Origin: Siphonodentalium dalli
Taxonomy: Eukaryota > Mollusca > Scaphopoda > Gadilida > Siphonodentaliidae
Direction: 5' to 3'
Assembly (NCBI GenBank): GCA_032622095.1
Contig: CP136064.1
Location: 253,396,484 to 253,460,483 of the forward strand
DNA: 64,000 bases
Notes under the pieces: model-generated
The model's database searches: none
The model's input: the letters and a program-made list of their open reading frames with translations, nothing else
Told to the model about the DNA's origin: nothing
Program-made: the position numbers and the translations under genes
Shown here: in pieces, positions 11,147 through 21,954 of the stretch
Numbering within the stretch: the stretch's first letter is position 1
How the letters are laid out: the number at the start of each line of letters is the position of its first letter

Positions 11147-11571
11147 CCCTTTGAGTGCCAAGTCCAATTTTTGTATCTACCCATATACCCTGTGCCAATG
11201 CATTCTCTTATATATGCGAGTCGACCATAGGTCGTCTTGCATATATAAGAGAATGCATTGGCCTAACAATTTTTCATCATTTGTTATTATTTTTTACAAT
11301 TTTAATAATTGTTTCTTATATTCTTTAACAGACTTATTTTGTAGGTTTAGTGCCAGGAAATCTTACGTTTTTCATGGGCATCAAAATTATTACTATGAAT
11401 ACTTGGTGATAGTTTTGAGTTATAACATGCCTCTAAGGTTTTATGCTTAAGCATACCCAAAAAAAATTCAACCCAAAAAAATCTAAACAAAAAAACAAAT
11501 TTATTTTTTTAGGGCCAATTTTACAGACCGTAAATTAGGGCCGATGAGATCGGCCCCTGGCACTGAAAGGG
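11147..11571. mobile_element. FB-B2 TTAA element, complete
   Basis: 425 bp between TTAA (11143-11146) and TTAA (11572-11575). Ends are CCCTTTGAGTGCCA and, inverted, CCCTTTCAGTGCCAGGGG. One near-perfect hairpin (11193-11262) has the apex CGACCATAGGTCG. The rest is an AT-rich body with a GGCCGATGAGATCGGCC palindrome near the right end. TTAA plus CCCTTTG matches piggyBac/looper-type ends. No transposase. Confidence 0.85.
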
Positions 11572-11575
11572 TTAA

Positions 11576-12149
11576 ATATTTAAAACATACTTGGATTTTT
11601 AGGGTAAGAAATTTGGAATAACCATGACTATTTCCCATTGGGAATGGGTCCCATTTTCTGTCCCTGTTATTGCCCAAAAATTCTTAATGCTCAACTATAG
11701 TACCCCACAAAAGCTATATATGAGCATTAACAAGACCTGGTGATTAGCAACTTATTTCTATGAGATGTTTGCTACTTTAGTCCCTTGGGCAAGAGGTCAA
11801 TTAATGATTGAACGATCAGAGTCAACAGCCATAGCTTGATATGGATAAATATATAAACCAAGTTCAATTGGGGATAGCCTAAAGTCTCTATCACGAACCT
11901 CAATTACTCAGAATGAAAATCAATGCTTTATGCAGAGAATCAAAGGATTCGTGGTCCGAGACTACTGCAATACAGGAAAAACCTATTACAGTAGAAATCT
12001 CCAGACAAACTCATTTGAATATCATCCCCTCTTGTAAAATATCTTGATAAAAAATTATACAACATAGCTATTGATCAGTTGTTTGTGAATTTATAGCATA
12101 GTGGGCATTCCTTGGCTGTCCTGAGCCATGTCAGCTACAGTAGCTTCAA
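11576..12149. other. unique sequence upstream of the candidate promoter
   Basis: No repeat family recognised over ~570 bp, the clean interval before the promoter-like segment. It could hold proximal regulatory DNA; no specific site is claimed. Confidence 0.4.
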
Positions 12150-12206
12150 TATAAAAACTTCCCCGTCAGCCAATCACACCACTATTCTATATTTAATTCG
12201 TGACGT
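12150..12206 (+). promoter_or_regulatory. Candidate core promoter (TATA, CCAAT, CRE-like)
   Basis: TATAAAA at 12150-12156, CCAAT at 12170-12174 and TGACGT at 12201-12206 sit ~180-240 bp upstream of an ATG in strong context. With this TATA box, transcription would be expected to start near 12175-12185. The CCAAT lies downstream of TATA on this strand, which is unusual. A 14-bp palindrome CGCACACGTGTGCG (12344-12357), with a CACGTG E-box, falls in the predicted leader. Confidence 0.4.
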
Positions 12207-12387
12207 TGTGTCTGGTGTATTGGGTATTACACTCGTATAGTGTCTGTGTTTGTGTGAAGAGCCGGCTTTATTGAGACTCAAATCGGCACAGAGTAAAGTC
12301 AGTCTGAGCAGAAGTAATTTCACAGGAAGTTATCGTTGCGCAGCGCACACGTGTGCGGTGGATTTTATCTTACAGTTTTGACTTACC

Positions 12388-12395
12388 ATGGCAGG
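12388..12395 (+). CDS. Candidate first coding exon (ATG GCA GG) with splice donor
   Basis: ATG at 12388 is preceded by ACC and followed by G (ACCATGG, optimal animal context). After ATG GCA GG comes GTATGT at 12396, a good donor, so the exon would encode Met-Ala and the first two bases of a third codon. The inferred 5' leader (about 12180-12387) is more GC/CpG-rich than its surroundings and free of repeats. No matching acceptor or downstream coding exon was recognised, so the product is unknown. Without a donor the frame soon stops, so it is not an intronless gene. Confidence 0.35.
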
Positions 12396-13372
12396 GTATG
12401 TATGATACACCAATTTAATGAAAGCCTTTAGATTTAGCTCTGTCAATCTCTATAGTTTGAAGGACACATTTAGTGTATTTATTTATATCATATTAGGGTC
12501 ATTTGAGGCCATGTATTTATCACGCTGATAGAGGCTGCTACAGCAGCTATTTGCGATAACTGACATATTGGCCCCATGACAGCAAATTTAGTGTATATAT
12601 CAGAGAATATGTTCATTATATTCAGGATCTGGATCTTGCTTTATAAGCTTTCAACAACAACATTATCATTGAATGCGCACAGCTGATAGGCCGCATTCAA
12701 CAGGTTATAGAAATGTTTTAGGAGTAGAATAGGCTTGTGTCATGTCTATTGTTAGTGTTTGATACTCCTCACAATTCAACAGTATTGATTCTGTATAGGG
12801 TTTCTGTATTCACCGTTCAGGTTGAGATCCCTGATAGTTTGCTATCTACATTTTGTCTATATAAACATTCTCAACAATTCTGCTGCATTAATTGTTTTAT
12901 GGGTATCTTCTTGGCTTTAGCTCCTGTGTCATGATCTCAAGTGGATATTTCTATCCTTGATTCTCAAGTGGATATATCTATCCTTGAGATTATTCTTTCC
13001 AGTTTGCAAATTCAGCAAATAGTTTCCTGAATTGGAATGTACATGTATGTGAATCTTTCCACCCAGGAGATTATTATAAGAAATAGTGAGGCAGAGAAGA
13101 GTCTTTTAACAAAACAAAAAAGAAATTCACAGCACATTTTGTATGGTTTTTATGTATTAGAAATCCCAAGATTTATAAATTGGGACCATTATCCACAATA
13201 ATTATGTTCATAAGATGAGACTATTTAGGAGGACACTCGTAAATTATCCATTAAATGGTAGAAATATCTCGAAAACATCTGAAGACATACATGTACCTCG
13301 AGTATTATAAGATCCCGCCAATTCTATACATATTATCTTAGTGCTAAGTCTCTTCCAACCAACAAGTGATCA
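12396..13372 (+). other. Candidate start of intron 1; mostly unique
   Basis: Repeat-poor sequence following the donor. The only structure is a 26-27 bp tandem pair (GATCTCAAGTGGATATTTCT) at 12932-12988. Confidence 0.35.
12932..12988. repeat. 27-bp tandem duplication
   Basis: Two copies of (T)CTCAAGTGGATAT.TCTATCCTTGA in direct orientation. Confidence 0.85.
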
Positions 13373-13376
13373 TTAA

Positions 13377-13603
13377 CCATTTCTTTTCTAAACGGATTCT
13401 TCCGCCCAGTTACAAAATTATATATTGGAATGGTCTTATTCATTTGGAGGGTGTCATGGAAAAATTATCAGACATACAAAAAGATAATACAAGTGCAGAA
13501 GGATTACTATTAATTGGTGGGAAATGTTCAGATAATAAGTTCAACAAACGACTATCTTATTATCTGAACATTTCCTATGGAATGAGTATTTATTATAGAA
13601 GGG
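13377..13603. mobile_element. PB-D TTAA element, complete
   Basis: 227 bp between TTAA at 13373-13376 and 13604-13607. The left end CCATTTCTTTTCTAAACGGA is slightly decayed; right end ATTATAGAAGGG. It holds the PB-D hairpin AATGTTCAGATAATAAGTTC..TTATTATCTGAACATTTCC, but the hairpin tip (usually CCATAGG) is deleted. Confidence 0.85.
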
Positions 13604-13812
13604 TTAATTACGTTAAATTGATATCTCAGATCTTCTCAAATTTGAATTTTGCACTTTCTTAAGTTTCTTTCCCTTAAAATGTTCCTAAATTCCTCCGAAA
13701 AGCCAGTGTTTGGTAAAATTTATTTATCCCCGTCCATTGGATATTTGCTATTTCAAATCTATTTGCCACAACATGGATTTTTGGGAGTAATTTCAACAGT
13801 TAAAGGTGCCTG

Positions 13813-14165
13813 CAGGGGCGTTGGAAGAGGGGGGCAGCTGACCCCCCTGTCCTTGACGAGCGGGGGCAGGACTTGCCATTTTTCTGGAGAAAATGCTTTT
13901 TGTGTGTTTAATCTCGTGTTTTTATAGCAAAATGTGACTGTTTTGGTCCAAATACCACCAATTTCACTAAGAATATTAATTTTTTGTCAATTTTATCACA
14001 AAACGGCCATGAAAACCGACAAATAACATTAAAATAGGGATTTTTGCCACAATGAATTTATGGTTATTTTCCCGAGTTTGCGGAGAAAATGCCCTTTTTT
14101 TTACGGAAAAGTGCCCTTTTTGTAGGCTCTGCCCCCCTGCCCTTGGATGCTTCCGGGGGCCCCTG
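13813..14165. mobile_element. hAT-like element with CAGGGGC ends
   Basis: 353 bp. Left end CAGGGGCGTTGGAAGAGGGG; right end inverted CAGGGGCCCCCGGAAGC. Candidate 8-bp duplication GGTGCCTG / GGTGGTTG (6 of 8). Inside, TTTTCTGGAGAAAATGC and its relative CGGAGAAAATGCCC mark a symmetric layout. The CAGGGGCGT terminus is a common hAT-type signature in invertebrates. No ORF. Confidence 0.65.
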
Positions 14166-14179
14166 GGTGGTTGACCAAA

Positions 14180-14415
14180 AGGCCTTTTAGAAAGTCAAAC
14201 AAGGAGTATGCATATTTCAAAAGCGCATATTTGAAATGTATTCACTGACAATAATGGTGTACTAATGGCATCTTGTATTGCATAATCATTTTTGAATTAC
14301 AGAAAGGTGAATTATAGAGAGTAAATTGAACTTCAGCCATTTTGACTGGTCTTTGATAATAGTCCATTTCTAATAGGGAGAAGTGACTTCTCCCATCAAA
14401 TTTCTAGGCTGGTCC
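14180..14415. mobile_element. HAT-G right part
   Basis: AGGAGTATGCATATTTCAAA, ACAATAATGGTGTACT, AGGGAGAAGTGACTTCTCCC and the end TTTCTAGGCTGGTCCCTG (14415) match HAT-G. The left end is missing, cut near the neighbouring hAT-like element. Confidence 0.7.
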
Positions 14416-14515
14416 CTGATGTGGTAGAGTCTGACACAGTTGCTTTAAAATTGACGATAACCTTATCAATTTACTTCTCTGGAACTGTGATAAACACTTG
14501 ATTTCTAGGACCATG

Positions 14516-15054
14516 CAGGGTTCGCGCTGCCACTTGCCAAATTTGCCAATTTGCTAAAATTATATTTTCATTTGGAAAAAGTTTTGGCAAGTCACTTTTT
14601 AATTCCTCAAGAAAGTTGAACAAATATTTGTCAATCAATGCCGTTAATTTCAGGAAATTCTTACAATATAATTATATTAGTTGTGTTTTTTTATGCTTTA
14701 CAGTTAACATCTCTATTAAGATGCATTTAATCTGATAGCATTATTAACGATAGTTGGAGGGATTACCGGTATTGAATGTTGTGATGGTGTTTATACATAG
14801 CTAATCCTCTTGCAATGTGTGCTTCTGATGAAGCAACCCTTCTATCACGTTATTGTTCGGTGATTGGTTTATTGTTGTATGATAAACAACAATAGAGATG
14901 CGAGTATAATTATTAACTAACTTCTTTCCTATCGATATCAAAAGTCGTTCAAACTGCGAGTGTCGAAACATGAGAGCCAAGGTTGCAGAAAATTATACTA
15001 GGGCAAATCCTAAAAAATTTGGCAAAAGAAAATTTTGGTCCAGCGTGGACCCTG
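14516..15054. mobile_element. hAT-like element with CAGGGTTCGCGCTG ends
   Basis: 539 bp. Left CAGGGTTCGCGCTG; right, inverted, CAGGGTCCACGCTG. The inner ends also mirror each other (AATTTGCCAATTTGCTAAAA versus AAATTTGGCAAAAG). The flanking 8-mers do not match, so the target duplication is lost or the boundary is off. No transposase. Confidence 0.55.
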
Positions 15055-15243
15055 CCCCCAAGGCTTATCATGATGTAGTAAATTGTTACCAAATATGGAA
15101 TACTTGCCTTAGGGGTGGCACCAGGGGAGGGGGGTTAGTTCCTGCTCCCCACCCCCTCCCTAGATTGCGACGAGTATAATGAATTATCTGTATTGCAAAA
15201 TTTGTTTTGTTTCGCAGTGCATGGAAAAATTTCTTATGTAGGT
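15055..15243. other. GC-rich unique segment
   Basis: Includes a G/C-rich stretch (CACCAGGGGAGGGGGG, 15120-15135) that may be another decayed element end. Confidence 0.3.
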
Positions 15244-15625
15244 TTGGAATCAGGAGGGCTTCCAAAAGAGGGTTCACTGACGTTCACATTTTCCGTTCTA
15301 GAGTTATCCCTTTTTGTTTATCTGAAAATGTTGGATTTCCAGCCGTCTGCTCTTATATCTCAACCATTGGTTATCGGATCTCAATGAAATTTGGTATGCA
15401 GGTTTTTGCATCATGAGGGCTTTCAAAATAGGGTTCAATGACATTCTTCTCTTTTTCCGTACAAGAATTTATCATTCTTTCTTTATCTGAAAATGTTGGA
15501 TTTCTGTCCAGTAATTTGTTCGTTCATCACATTTTTTTCCTTCACAATTTGGGATATGACGTGCCATATTTCAATTTTCACCATGGGGGGGCATCCCAGC
15601 ATCCAAGGTGCGACCTCTTGTTATA
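15244..15625 (+). mobile_element. Family H (HINE-like), ~2 tandem units
   Basis: Two ~175-bp units, each with GAGGGCTT(C/T)CAAAA.AGGGTTCA.TGAC, TTTTCCGT.C.AGA.TTAT and TTTATCTGAAAATGTTGGATTT. The right border is GGGGGGGCATCCCAGCATCCAAGGTGCGACCTCTTGTTATAA. Layout as for HEL-F: internal tandem units and a G-run border. Confidence 0.6.
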
Positions 15626-15874
15626 ACTGATAAGAGAATCCATTTAGTATAGAATGGCTTAAGGTGACTGGGCATGACATTAAAAGAGTTAAGATATATA
15701 TAGCATATAACATAACATAGTCCCTGACCTTTGTGTCAAACCATTTCTCTGTGAGATATCAGAATATTTAGGTAAAATTCTACAGATTTATCTGTGTGAA
15801 GCAATTACTGGACTCTCACAACTCCATAAAAAAATAGAAAATTCCATCAAGCTTTGGGATTGCTGAGATACATA

Positions 15875-16128
15875 CAAGGCTTGAAATAGTGTGTCTGTCA
15901 TTTGCAGAATGAGGTCCCCAGAGGGTGAATTTAGTGATGCTACCCCGCATAGTGGGCTAGTATCACCAAATTAACCCTCGGGAACCTCATTCTGCTGAGG
16001 TGTAAGCAGAATGAGGTTCCCAGAGGGTTAATTTGATGATGCTAGCCCGCTATGCGGGGTAGCATCACTAAATTCACCCTCTGGGGACCTCATTCTGCAA
16101 ATGACAAGACACACTATTTCAAGGCTTG
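15875..16128. mobile_element. FB-A1 foldback element, complete
   Basis: 254 bp with a perfect 8-bp target duplication GATACATA (15867-15874, 16129-16136). Ends CAAGGCTTGAAATAGTGTG and its inverse. Two side-by-side hairpins are made of the same ~38-nt arm, joined by GAGGTGTAAGCAGAATG. The tips contain CCGCATAG..GG. Confidence 0.9.
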
Positions 16129-16436
16129 GATACATATGGCAGAGAGATTGATAGCCGCAGAGTGTGGTGAATATCAGGACACATATTTCATCAAGAAATT
16201 GACCTACTTCATTGTCACTGACTCTCTAACTATTTGCCACTGCTGTTTTTAATGATAGAATCTCATCAGGTAGTTTTCCCCCTGTGGAGCTGTGTGGAGT
16301 GTGGTTGCCTTTTATATAGGAAGAATTAATAGCATTTTCCGAGATACATGGGTGACTGATACTGAGGCATTTATACTGTGTTTATTCTGATGTTTTTACA
16401 ACATGTTGACCCACTTATTGCCTCAAAGTTTAAAAC

Positions 16437-16847
16437 CAAGCCTTTAGTGTCTGTCATTTGCCGAATGAGGTCCTCAGAGAGTGAATTTAGTGACGCTATC
16501 CCGCATTCACCCTCTGAGGACCTCATTGTTCTGAGGCCTCAACTGCTATAGGATCAGATTGAATATCCCAAGTTGAAGTTGATGATTTTCTCCCATTAAT
16601 CACCTCGATTATGCAATTTATCTTCTGCAAATTAGGGGGATATAGAAACTGAACAGAAGGGAAAAAGTAACTAAAAATGAAGTTAATTTGAAACTCTAGA
16701 TACTGCCCATGAAGATGAGGCCTTAGAAGATTGAGGTTCCCAGAGGGTGTATTTGGTTATGCTAGCCCACTGTGTGGGACAGCATCACTAAACTCACCCT
16801 CTGGGGACCTCATTCTGCAAATGTCTGGAACACTATATCCAGACTTG
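16437..16847. mobile_element. FB-A3 foldback element
   Basis: About 410 bp: CAAGCCTTTAGTGTCTGTC.. to ..CACTATATCCAGACTTG. The core (CTGAATAGAAGGGAAAAAGT family) is shared with 37292 and 52500. Flanking 8-mers (TTTAAAAC / AGCATACA) do not match. Confidence 0.75.
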
Positions 16848-16853
16848 AGCATA

Positions 16854-17022
16854 CAGTAATGCTCTAAGTAATTGACTCCTTAACCACAGCAGAATTATGG
16901 GTAATTTATCTCTCACTGAGAGCTTTCCGATGAATGGCAACAAGCCATATTTCCGACTAAATCCGAAAAAATTACTCATAATTCTGCTGTGGTTAAGGAG
17001 TCGATTAATTAGAGCTTTACTG
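16854..17022. mobile_element. TC-C foldback element
   Basis: 169 bp between TA dinucleotides; ends CAGTAATGCTCTAAG and CTTTACTG. The left arm has lost the Phe-like ATTTAGTCGGAAATATGG block, so the palindrome is asymmetric. Confidence 0.8.
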
Positions 17023-17024
17023 TA

Positions 17025-17368
17025 CTTACTATGTTTACTCTCATGTTTTTACAACATGTTCACCCACTTTTCGCCTCAAAGTTTAAAACAGAGAAGTCAC
17101 TTATCATTATGTATTCATTATGCAGAAGTGGATTAATAGGGGGAAGTCCCAATCAAGGTTGAAGTTTAATTTACACCCCCAACTTCAGAATTATATGTTC
17201 CAATACTACTATTACATTAGAAACTATTAATTATCAAATTATAATCCATTAGTGCACCTTAGTAATCAGCAAATACACTTTCACTACAGTTTTATGATAT
17301 ATATATGAATGCTGGAAAAGCAGAACAAAGTCATATCTTGCCATATATCTCAGACATAGTCAATAATT
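17025..17368. other. unique sequence
   Basis: No feature recognised. Confidence 0.4.
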
Positions 17369-17372
17369 TTAA

Positions 17373-17615
17373 CCCTTTCTATACTAAATAGAATCTCCCA
17401 CCCAGTTATTATTAATTTGGAGGGGTGTTGAGGATATACAAGGAGACGACAGACAGAAAAACAGATAACACAAGGGCTGAAGGATTCTTATTCAGTGGTG
17501 GGAAATGTTCTGAAAATAAGTTCAACAAACGACCTATGGCTGTTTGTTGAACTTATTATCTGAACATGTCTTAAGGAAACGACTCATCAATGAGTATTTA
17601 GTACACAAAGGGTGG
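17373..17615. mobile_element. PB-D TTAA element
   Basis: TTAA 17369-17372 then CCCTTTCTATACTAAATAGA. Hairpin AAGTTCAACAAACGACCTATGG.. mirrored by ..GTTTGTTGAACTTATTATCTG. The end ACAAAGGG is followed by TGG before TTAA (17616-17619), so there is a 3-nt addition at the right terminus. Confidence 0.8.
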
Positions 17616-17689
17616 TTAACATGGATGTTGGCCACTTTAAAAAAAGGCCTAATGAGTCATCAGACCTAAACAAAAATAGGTATGAAGGT

Positions 17690-18055
17690 TGTCATCTGAA
17701 AGGCTTTGAAAAAAAGTCCAAAGTCAGTTAAAGTTTTCTGTTTTAGAGTTATCCTCCTTTGTTTATCTCAATATATACATTTTATGTCCATCTGAGCAGA
17801 TATATTATCCATTGTTCATCAGATATATTATCCATTGTTCATCAGATATATTATCCATTGTTCATCAGATATATTATCCATTGTTCATCAGATTGAAATT
17901 TGGTATGGAAGTTCACCATGAGCAGTGTTTTCAAAAGAATATTCAATAATGTCGCATTTTCCATTCTAGAGTTATCCTTCTTTATTTATCTGGAAACTAT
18001 GATTTTGCATCCGTCTGGGCAGATATGTCACCCATGGTGCATGGGTGTGTCTTAA
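17690..18055 (+). mobile_element. Family H (HINE-like)
   Basis: Units with TCAAAAGAATATTCAATAATGTC, CATTTTCCATTCTAGAGTTA and TCC.TCTTTATTTATCT are interrupted by a 23-bp minisatellite. Confidence 0.55.
17797..17893. repeat. 23-bp tandem repeat, ~4 copies
   Basis: CAGATATATTATCCATTG plus TTCAT repeated head to tail without mismatches, so it expanded recently inside a family H unit. Confidence 0.9.
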
Positions 18056-18106
18056 GACAGTGTTGATATCCGTGTCCTACACATAATTGTTGTTTCCTTT
18101 TTTTAA

Positions 18107-18530
18107 CCCTTCCACAGTAATGTCCTAAATAATCAACTCCTTAACCACAGCAGAATTATGAGTAACTTTTCAGGATTTAGTCAGAAATATGGCTTTGTTG
18201 CCATTCATCGGAAAGCTCTCACAGAGCTTTCCGATGAATGGCAACAAGCCATATTTCCACCTAAATCTTGAAATGTTACCCATAATTCTGCTGTGGTTAA
18301 GGAGTCGATTATTTGGGGCATCACTGTATACTAAATATTCATTGATGAGTAGTACCCTTAGGTTCAGATAATCAGTTCAACAAACGACCAAAGGATATGA
18401 ATCCTTCTGCACTTGTATTAGCTTTTCGCCTGCATGTCGTCTGATTACCTGAAAATCCCTCAATTGAATAAGACCATTCCAATATATACTTGAATAAGTG
18501 AATCGGAAAATCCATACAGTATGGAAAGGG
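18107..18530. mobile_element. PB-D TTAA element split by a TC-C insertion
   Basis: TTAA-CCCTTCC at 18103, then a complete TC-C (18115-18326), then the PB-D end resumes as TATACTAAATATTCATTG. The right end GTATGGAAAGGG-TTAA is at 18531-18534. Without the insert it is ~210 bp. Confidence 0.85.
18115..18326. mobile_element. TC-C foldback element nested in PB-D
   Basis: 212-bp near-perfect palindrome, CAGTAATGTCCTAAATAATC.. to ..CACTG. The target is the TA of CTATACTAAAT in the PB-D terminal repeat (CA at left, TA at right). Confidence 0.9.
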
Positions 18531-18534
18531 TTAA

Positions 18535-19234
18535 ATTATATAGTATGATACTTTCAAACATTCTGTGGGAATTTGAAATTCAAAACCACGCTATACTTGA
18601 CCATAAAGCAAACATTGAGATAAATCATTCTCGTTAACCTTGTTGTACTTGACAGTGAAGTGTGAATAAAGATCCAGATTACTTGATATGGGTGGGTCTA
18701 ACTATTGCGCCAATTATAATTGAAGCGATTTTGTGTGTTATTTTTGTGCACCACCCACGCGAGCTCTTCATCTGCGAACGAACTGCAAATTATGACATCA
18801 CCCCTCTGCAAACATTTTCTCCATGCAGCCGATATTGTGCAAATGCATTACATGTGTATTGTACATAGCAACACCTAGACCGGATACTAGCACTCATTGT
18901 ATATAAATGACATATATCATCCTGTTTTCACACATACTTGTGTTGCCTGTTGAAGTCGTTAAGTCGAAATGAGTTTTATCTGCACCGGAAATTGTCATGT
19001 GGTGCGATTTTTAAAATTAGAAAAGATATTGAGAATTGTTTTATTGTGGTTATGCAACTCTGTTTTACATATATATAGCTAGCTAAACAATCTGAACAGG
19101 ATATCACTAGGGTGACTGAACAGATAACACAAGTGGTGTAGGGTGATAGAAGAATATGATGTGTTGATGTATGTGACTTCTCTTGTGTACCAGTATGAAT
19201 TTTCATAATATTAGAATATTTTTTATTGGAATTT
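18535..19234. other. unique sequence
   Basis: A relatively GC-richer patch at 18700-18860 has no recognisable gene. Confidence 0.4.
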
Positions 19235-19238
19235 TTAA

Positions 19239-19482
19239 CCCTTTGAGTGCCAGGGGCCGATATTATCGGCCCTAAACCTACACAATAAGTCTGTTAAAGA
19301 ATATAATAAAATATATTAAAATTGTAAACAATTGTAAAAAAAATAAAAAATAATAATAATTGTTAAGCCAATGCATTCTCTTATATATGCGAGGTGACCT
19401 ATGGTCGACTCGCATATATAAGAGAATGCATTGGCACAGGGTATATGGGTTGATACAAAAATCGGACCTGGCACTCAAAGGG
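19239..19482. mobile_element. FB-B2 TTAA element
   Basis: TTAA (19235-19238) CCCTTTGAGTGCCAGGGG.. to ..CTGGCACTCAAAGGG followed by TTTT, a mutated right TTAA. One hairpin at 19367-19435 with tip GACCTATGGTC. Shorter body than the copy at 11147. Confidence 0.85.
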
Positions 19483-19486
19483 TTTT

Positions 19487-20687
19487 GCTTCAGACATGTT
19501 TTTATGAATAATCAGTTAAATTGTGGTTAATTTTGCTTTTCAAAAAGATTTGTTGTTGTTGTATAGGTTTTTGACCATGATGGCATCATTAATTTGCTGC
19601 AGAAATAAAAAGCTGAGATTATTTTACATCAGATGGGGAATAGTCAGGAATCTAAATCAAAGTTGAGATCACTACATTATCTAACAAAACTCCTAGAATA
19701 TTCTCTATTATGATGGCCTATCATCCTCTTTAAGCACTTCTTAAAGGCATGGATGGTGGTGGGTATTGCAATTAACATAGTCACATCCATTAAAACTTTC
19801 ATAAACAGAAAGAATATTAAAATATAGGCTGATTTTGTTCTTGTCATAAATAGCATATTATTGTCAAGATCATATGCCTTATTAGTAAACAAAAGCCATG
19901 TTATGATACAGTACAGTACGTAAAGAGAGTGCGAAGTGCAAAACACTGGGGAGACACCACAAGGTGAACTTTCCTTAAAATTGCCACCATATTATTTACA
20001 ATATACAGATTTAGAGCTCGCAAATCCTCGCTGCTCAAGATTTCGGTGTTGATTGGGTCACCGTCAATCACTGTCCCAAAATAATCATAACAGTGTTGAG
20101 TGTTTTGCTTATAGCACACTCTTTTTGTGCTGTATATAAACAATTGCTCGTCTCACACAAAGTGTGTTTCATGGTCTCACACAAAGTGTGTTTCATGCAT
20201 ATAATATTGCATTCATACTATCATTATACTATACTATTAGTTTATTTATTAGGAAATTCATAATTTGGTAACTTTTATTTCTAAATTAAAACCTACAACC
20301 AAAGCCATCCGTGCCTTTGATCTCACAAACTATCACTGTTATTTGATAAACTACCAAGTCAGGAAAATGTGGAAATCAATAATGATTTATACTTCAATCT
20401 GGATGCAGGGGGTTAAACACAGTTTGATATATAGATGTCAGGTGTTATTCAGTGAGAATTTGTCCATGAAGAGAATTTATTGGCCATGAAATTAAAAAGT
20501 ATTATGGGAGCTAAAGCGGGCTATAGTCTGGAAGCTGTTCTTTGATGCACTGTAAATATACCATGCAGGTAGATCTTCTATTTACTATTAATAATTTGTG
20601 TGTTTATCTCGTTACCGCATAGTGATATACCGATAATTAACACATCTCATCCGACGCCCGACCTATGAAAAAATAACACAATCGATG
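19487..20687. other. unique sequence
   Basis: No gene recognised. TGCTGTATATAAACAATTGC near 20129 resembles a TATA region, but nothing coding follows. Confidence 0.4.
20151..20197. repeat. 24-bp tandem duplication
   Basis: TCTCACACAAAGTGTGTTTC plus ATGG twice in direct orientation; each unit contains the palindrome CACACAAAGTGTG. Confidence 0.9.
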
Positions 20688-21001
20688 CATGGACCAACCT
20701 AGAGGGCGACTTGGGAGACATCTCCCTAAAATGTTCCACTTCTCCCTATTTTTTCCCCTAGGGAGAAGTGAATTATCTCTCGTATACCTGTATGCATATT
20801 TCAAATGGCATACTTGAAGCATATTTATTGATTATAATGGTGTACTTACTCATTATAATGTTATTATAAATGGGCTCTTGTGTTGCATACTTCCAAATAT
20901 TGGATTACAGAAATTTTCCCCTGATAACAGTCCATTCCTCCCCAATAATCTATTTGGGAGAAGTCTTTTCTCCCAATTTGAATTGTCTGAGCTGGTCCCT
21001 G
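20688..21001. mobile_element. HAT-G element, complete
   Basis: 314 bp with 8-bp duplication AATCGATG / AATTGATG (7 of 8). Left end CATGGACCAACCTAGAGGGC; right end, inverted, CAGGGACCAGCTCAGACAAT. Inner mirror arms TTCTCCCTATTTT..CTAGGGAGAAGTG and ATTTGGGAGAAG..TTCTCCCAATTTG. hAT-type signature, non-autonomous. Confidence 0.8.
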
Positions 21002-21191
21002 AATTGATGTAGGCTCAGATATAGTACTAATGTGACATGGTAAAATGGCGGACTAATTGATGTTTGATAACCTTGGGACTGAGTGGTACCTTATTGACAT
21101 ACACTTCTCAAATGCTTTCAAACGTTTTTCTGTATTAAGGTGGCATCTGTGTGGCAAATCTTTTCACTTGGGGAAAAGTTCCAAACTCATG

Positions 21192-21397
21192 TACAAGCCC
21201 TAAATAATCGCTCCTTAACCACAGCAGAATTATGGGTAATTTTTCAGGATTTAGTCGGAAATATGGCTTGTTGCCATTCATTGGAAAGCTCTCACTGACA
21301 GCGTTTCCATGATGGCAACAAGTCATATTTCTGACTAAATCTTGAAAAATTACCCATAATTCTGCTGTCATTAAGGAGCGATTATTTAGGGCTTGTA
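21192..21397. mobile_element. TC-C foldback element with variant ends
   Basis: Both ends read TACAAGCCCTAAATAATCGC rather than the family's TACAGTAATGCCC..CGACTCC, so the same changes are present in both arms. The palindrome extends to TCATGTACAAG..CTTGTACATGA. An extra right-end piece (GGCGTCGATTATTTAGGGCATTACTG) follows at 21411-21435. Confidence 0.85.
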
Positions 21398-21633
21398 CAT
21401 GAGTGTGATTAAGGCGTCGATTATTTAGGGCATTACTGAAGGTATAAATGGTTATAAACCAGTGCTTTCACTTGAATGTTCTAGCTTTCCAACAAATCCA
21501 AAATCTACCCAATGTCAATGTAACCAAACTTCAGTCAGAACCTCCGGGATCCACTGCTAGTATTTGCCATTCATTTCAAGCAATATCACATATTCTATAG
21601 GCACACTATATTGCATAAACACGTGTCAACTAT

Positions 21634-21693
21634 TTAACCCCTTCATGACTGGAGCTGCGCTGGTGCAGCATTAAAGATCCTGTGCCAGTACAC
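21634..21693. mobile_element. FB-B1 left-end fragment
   Basis: TTAA CCCCTTCATGACTGGAGC..GGTGCAGCATTAAAGATCC..GTGCCAGT, broken where the first hairpin should begin. Confidence 0.7.
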
Positions 21694-21739
21694 CTTTGTT
21701 CGACTTAGAAATAATTACTTTTACATTGTCAAAAAGGTA

Positions 21740-21952
21740 CAGTAATGCTCTAATTAATCGACCTCTTAACCAAAGCAGAATTATGGGTAACTTTTCAGGA
21801 TTTAGTCGGAAATATGGCTTGTTGCCATTCATCGGAAAGCTCTCCCCGAGAGCTTTCCGATGAATGGCAACAAGCCATATTTCCGACTAAATCCTGAAAA
21901 GTTACCCATAATTCTGCTTTGGTTAAGAGGTCGATTAATTATAGCATTACTG
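21740..21952. mobile_element. TC-C foldback element, complete
   Basis: 213 bp between TA at 21738-21739 and 21953-21954. Both arms carry ATTAATCGACCTCTTAACCA, a variant of the family arm, mirrored exactly at the other end. Tip CTCTCCCCGAGAG. Confidence 0.9.
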
Positions 21953-21954
21953 TA

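Noticed and set aside
20129-20150. TATA-like GTATATAAACAATTGC as a promoter
   Set aside because: No downstream ORF, exon-like donor or supporting motifs.
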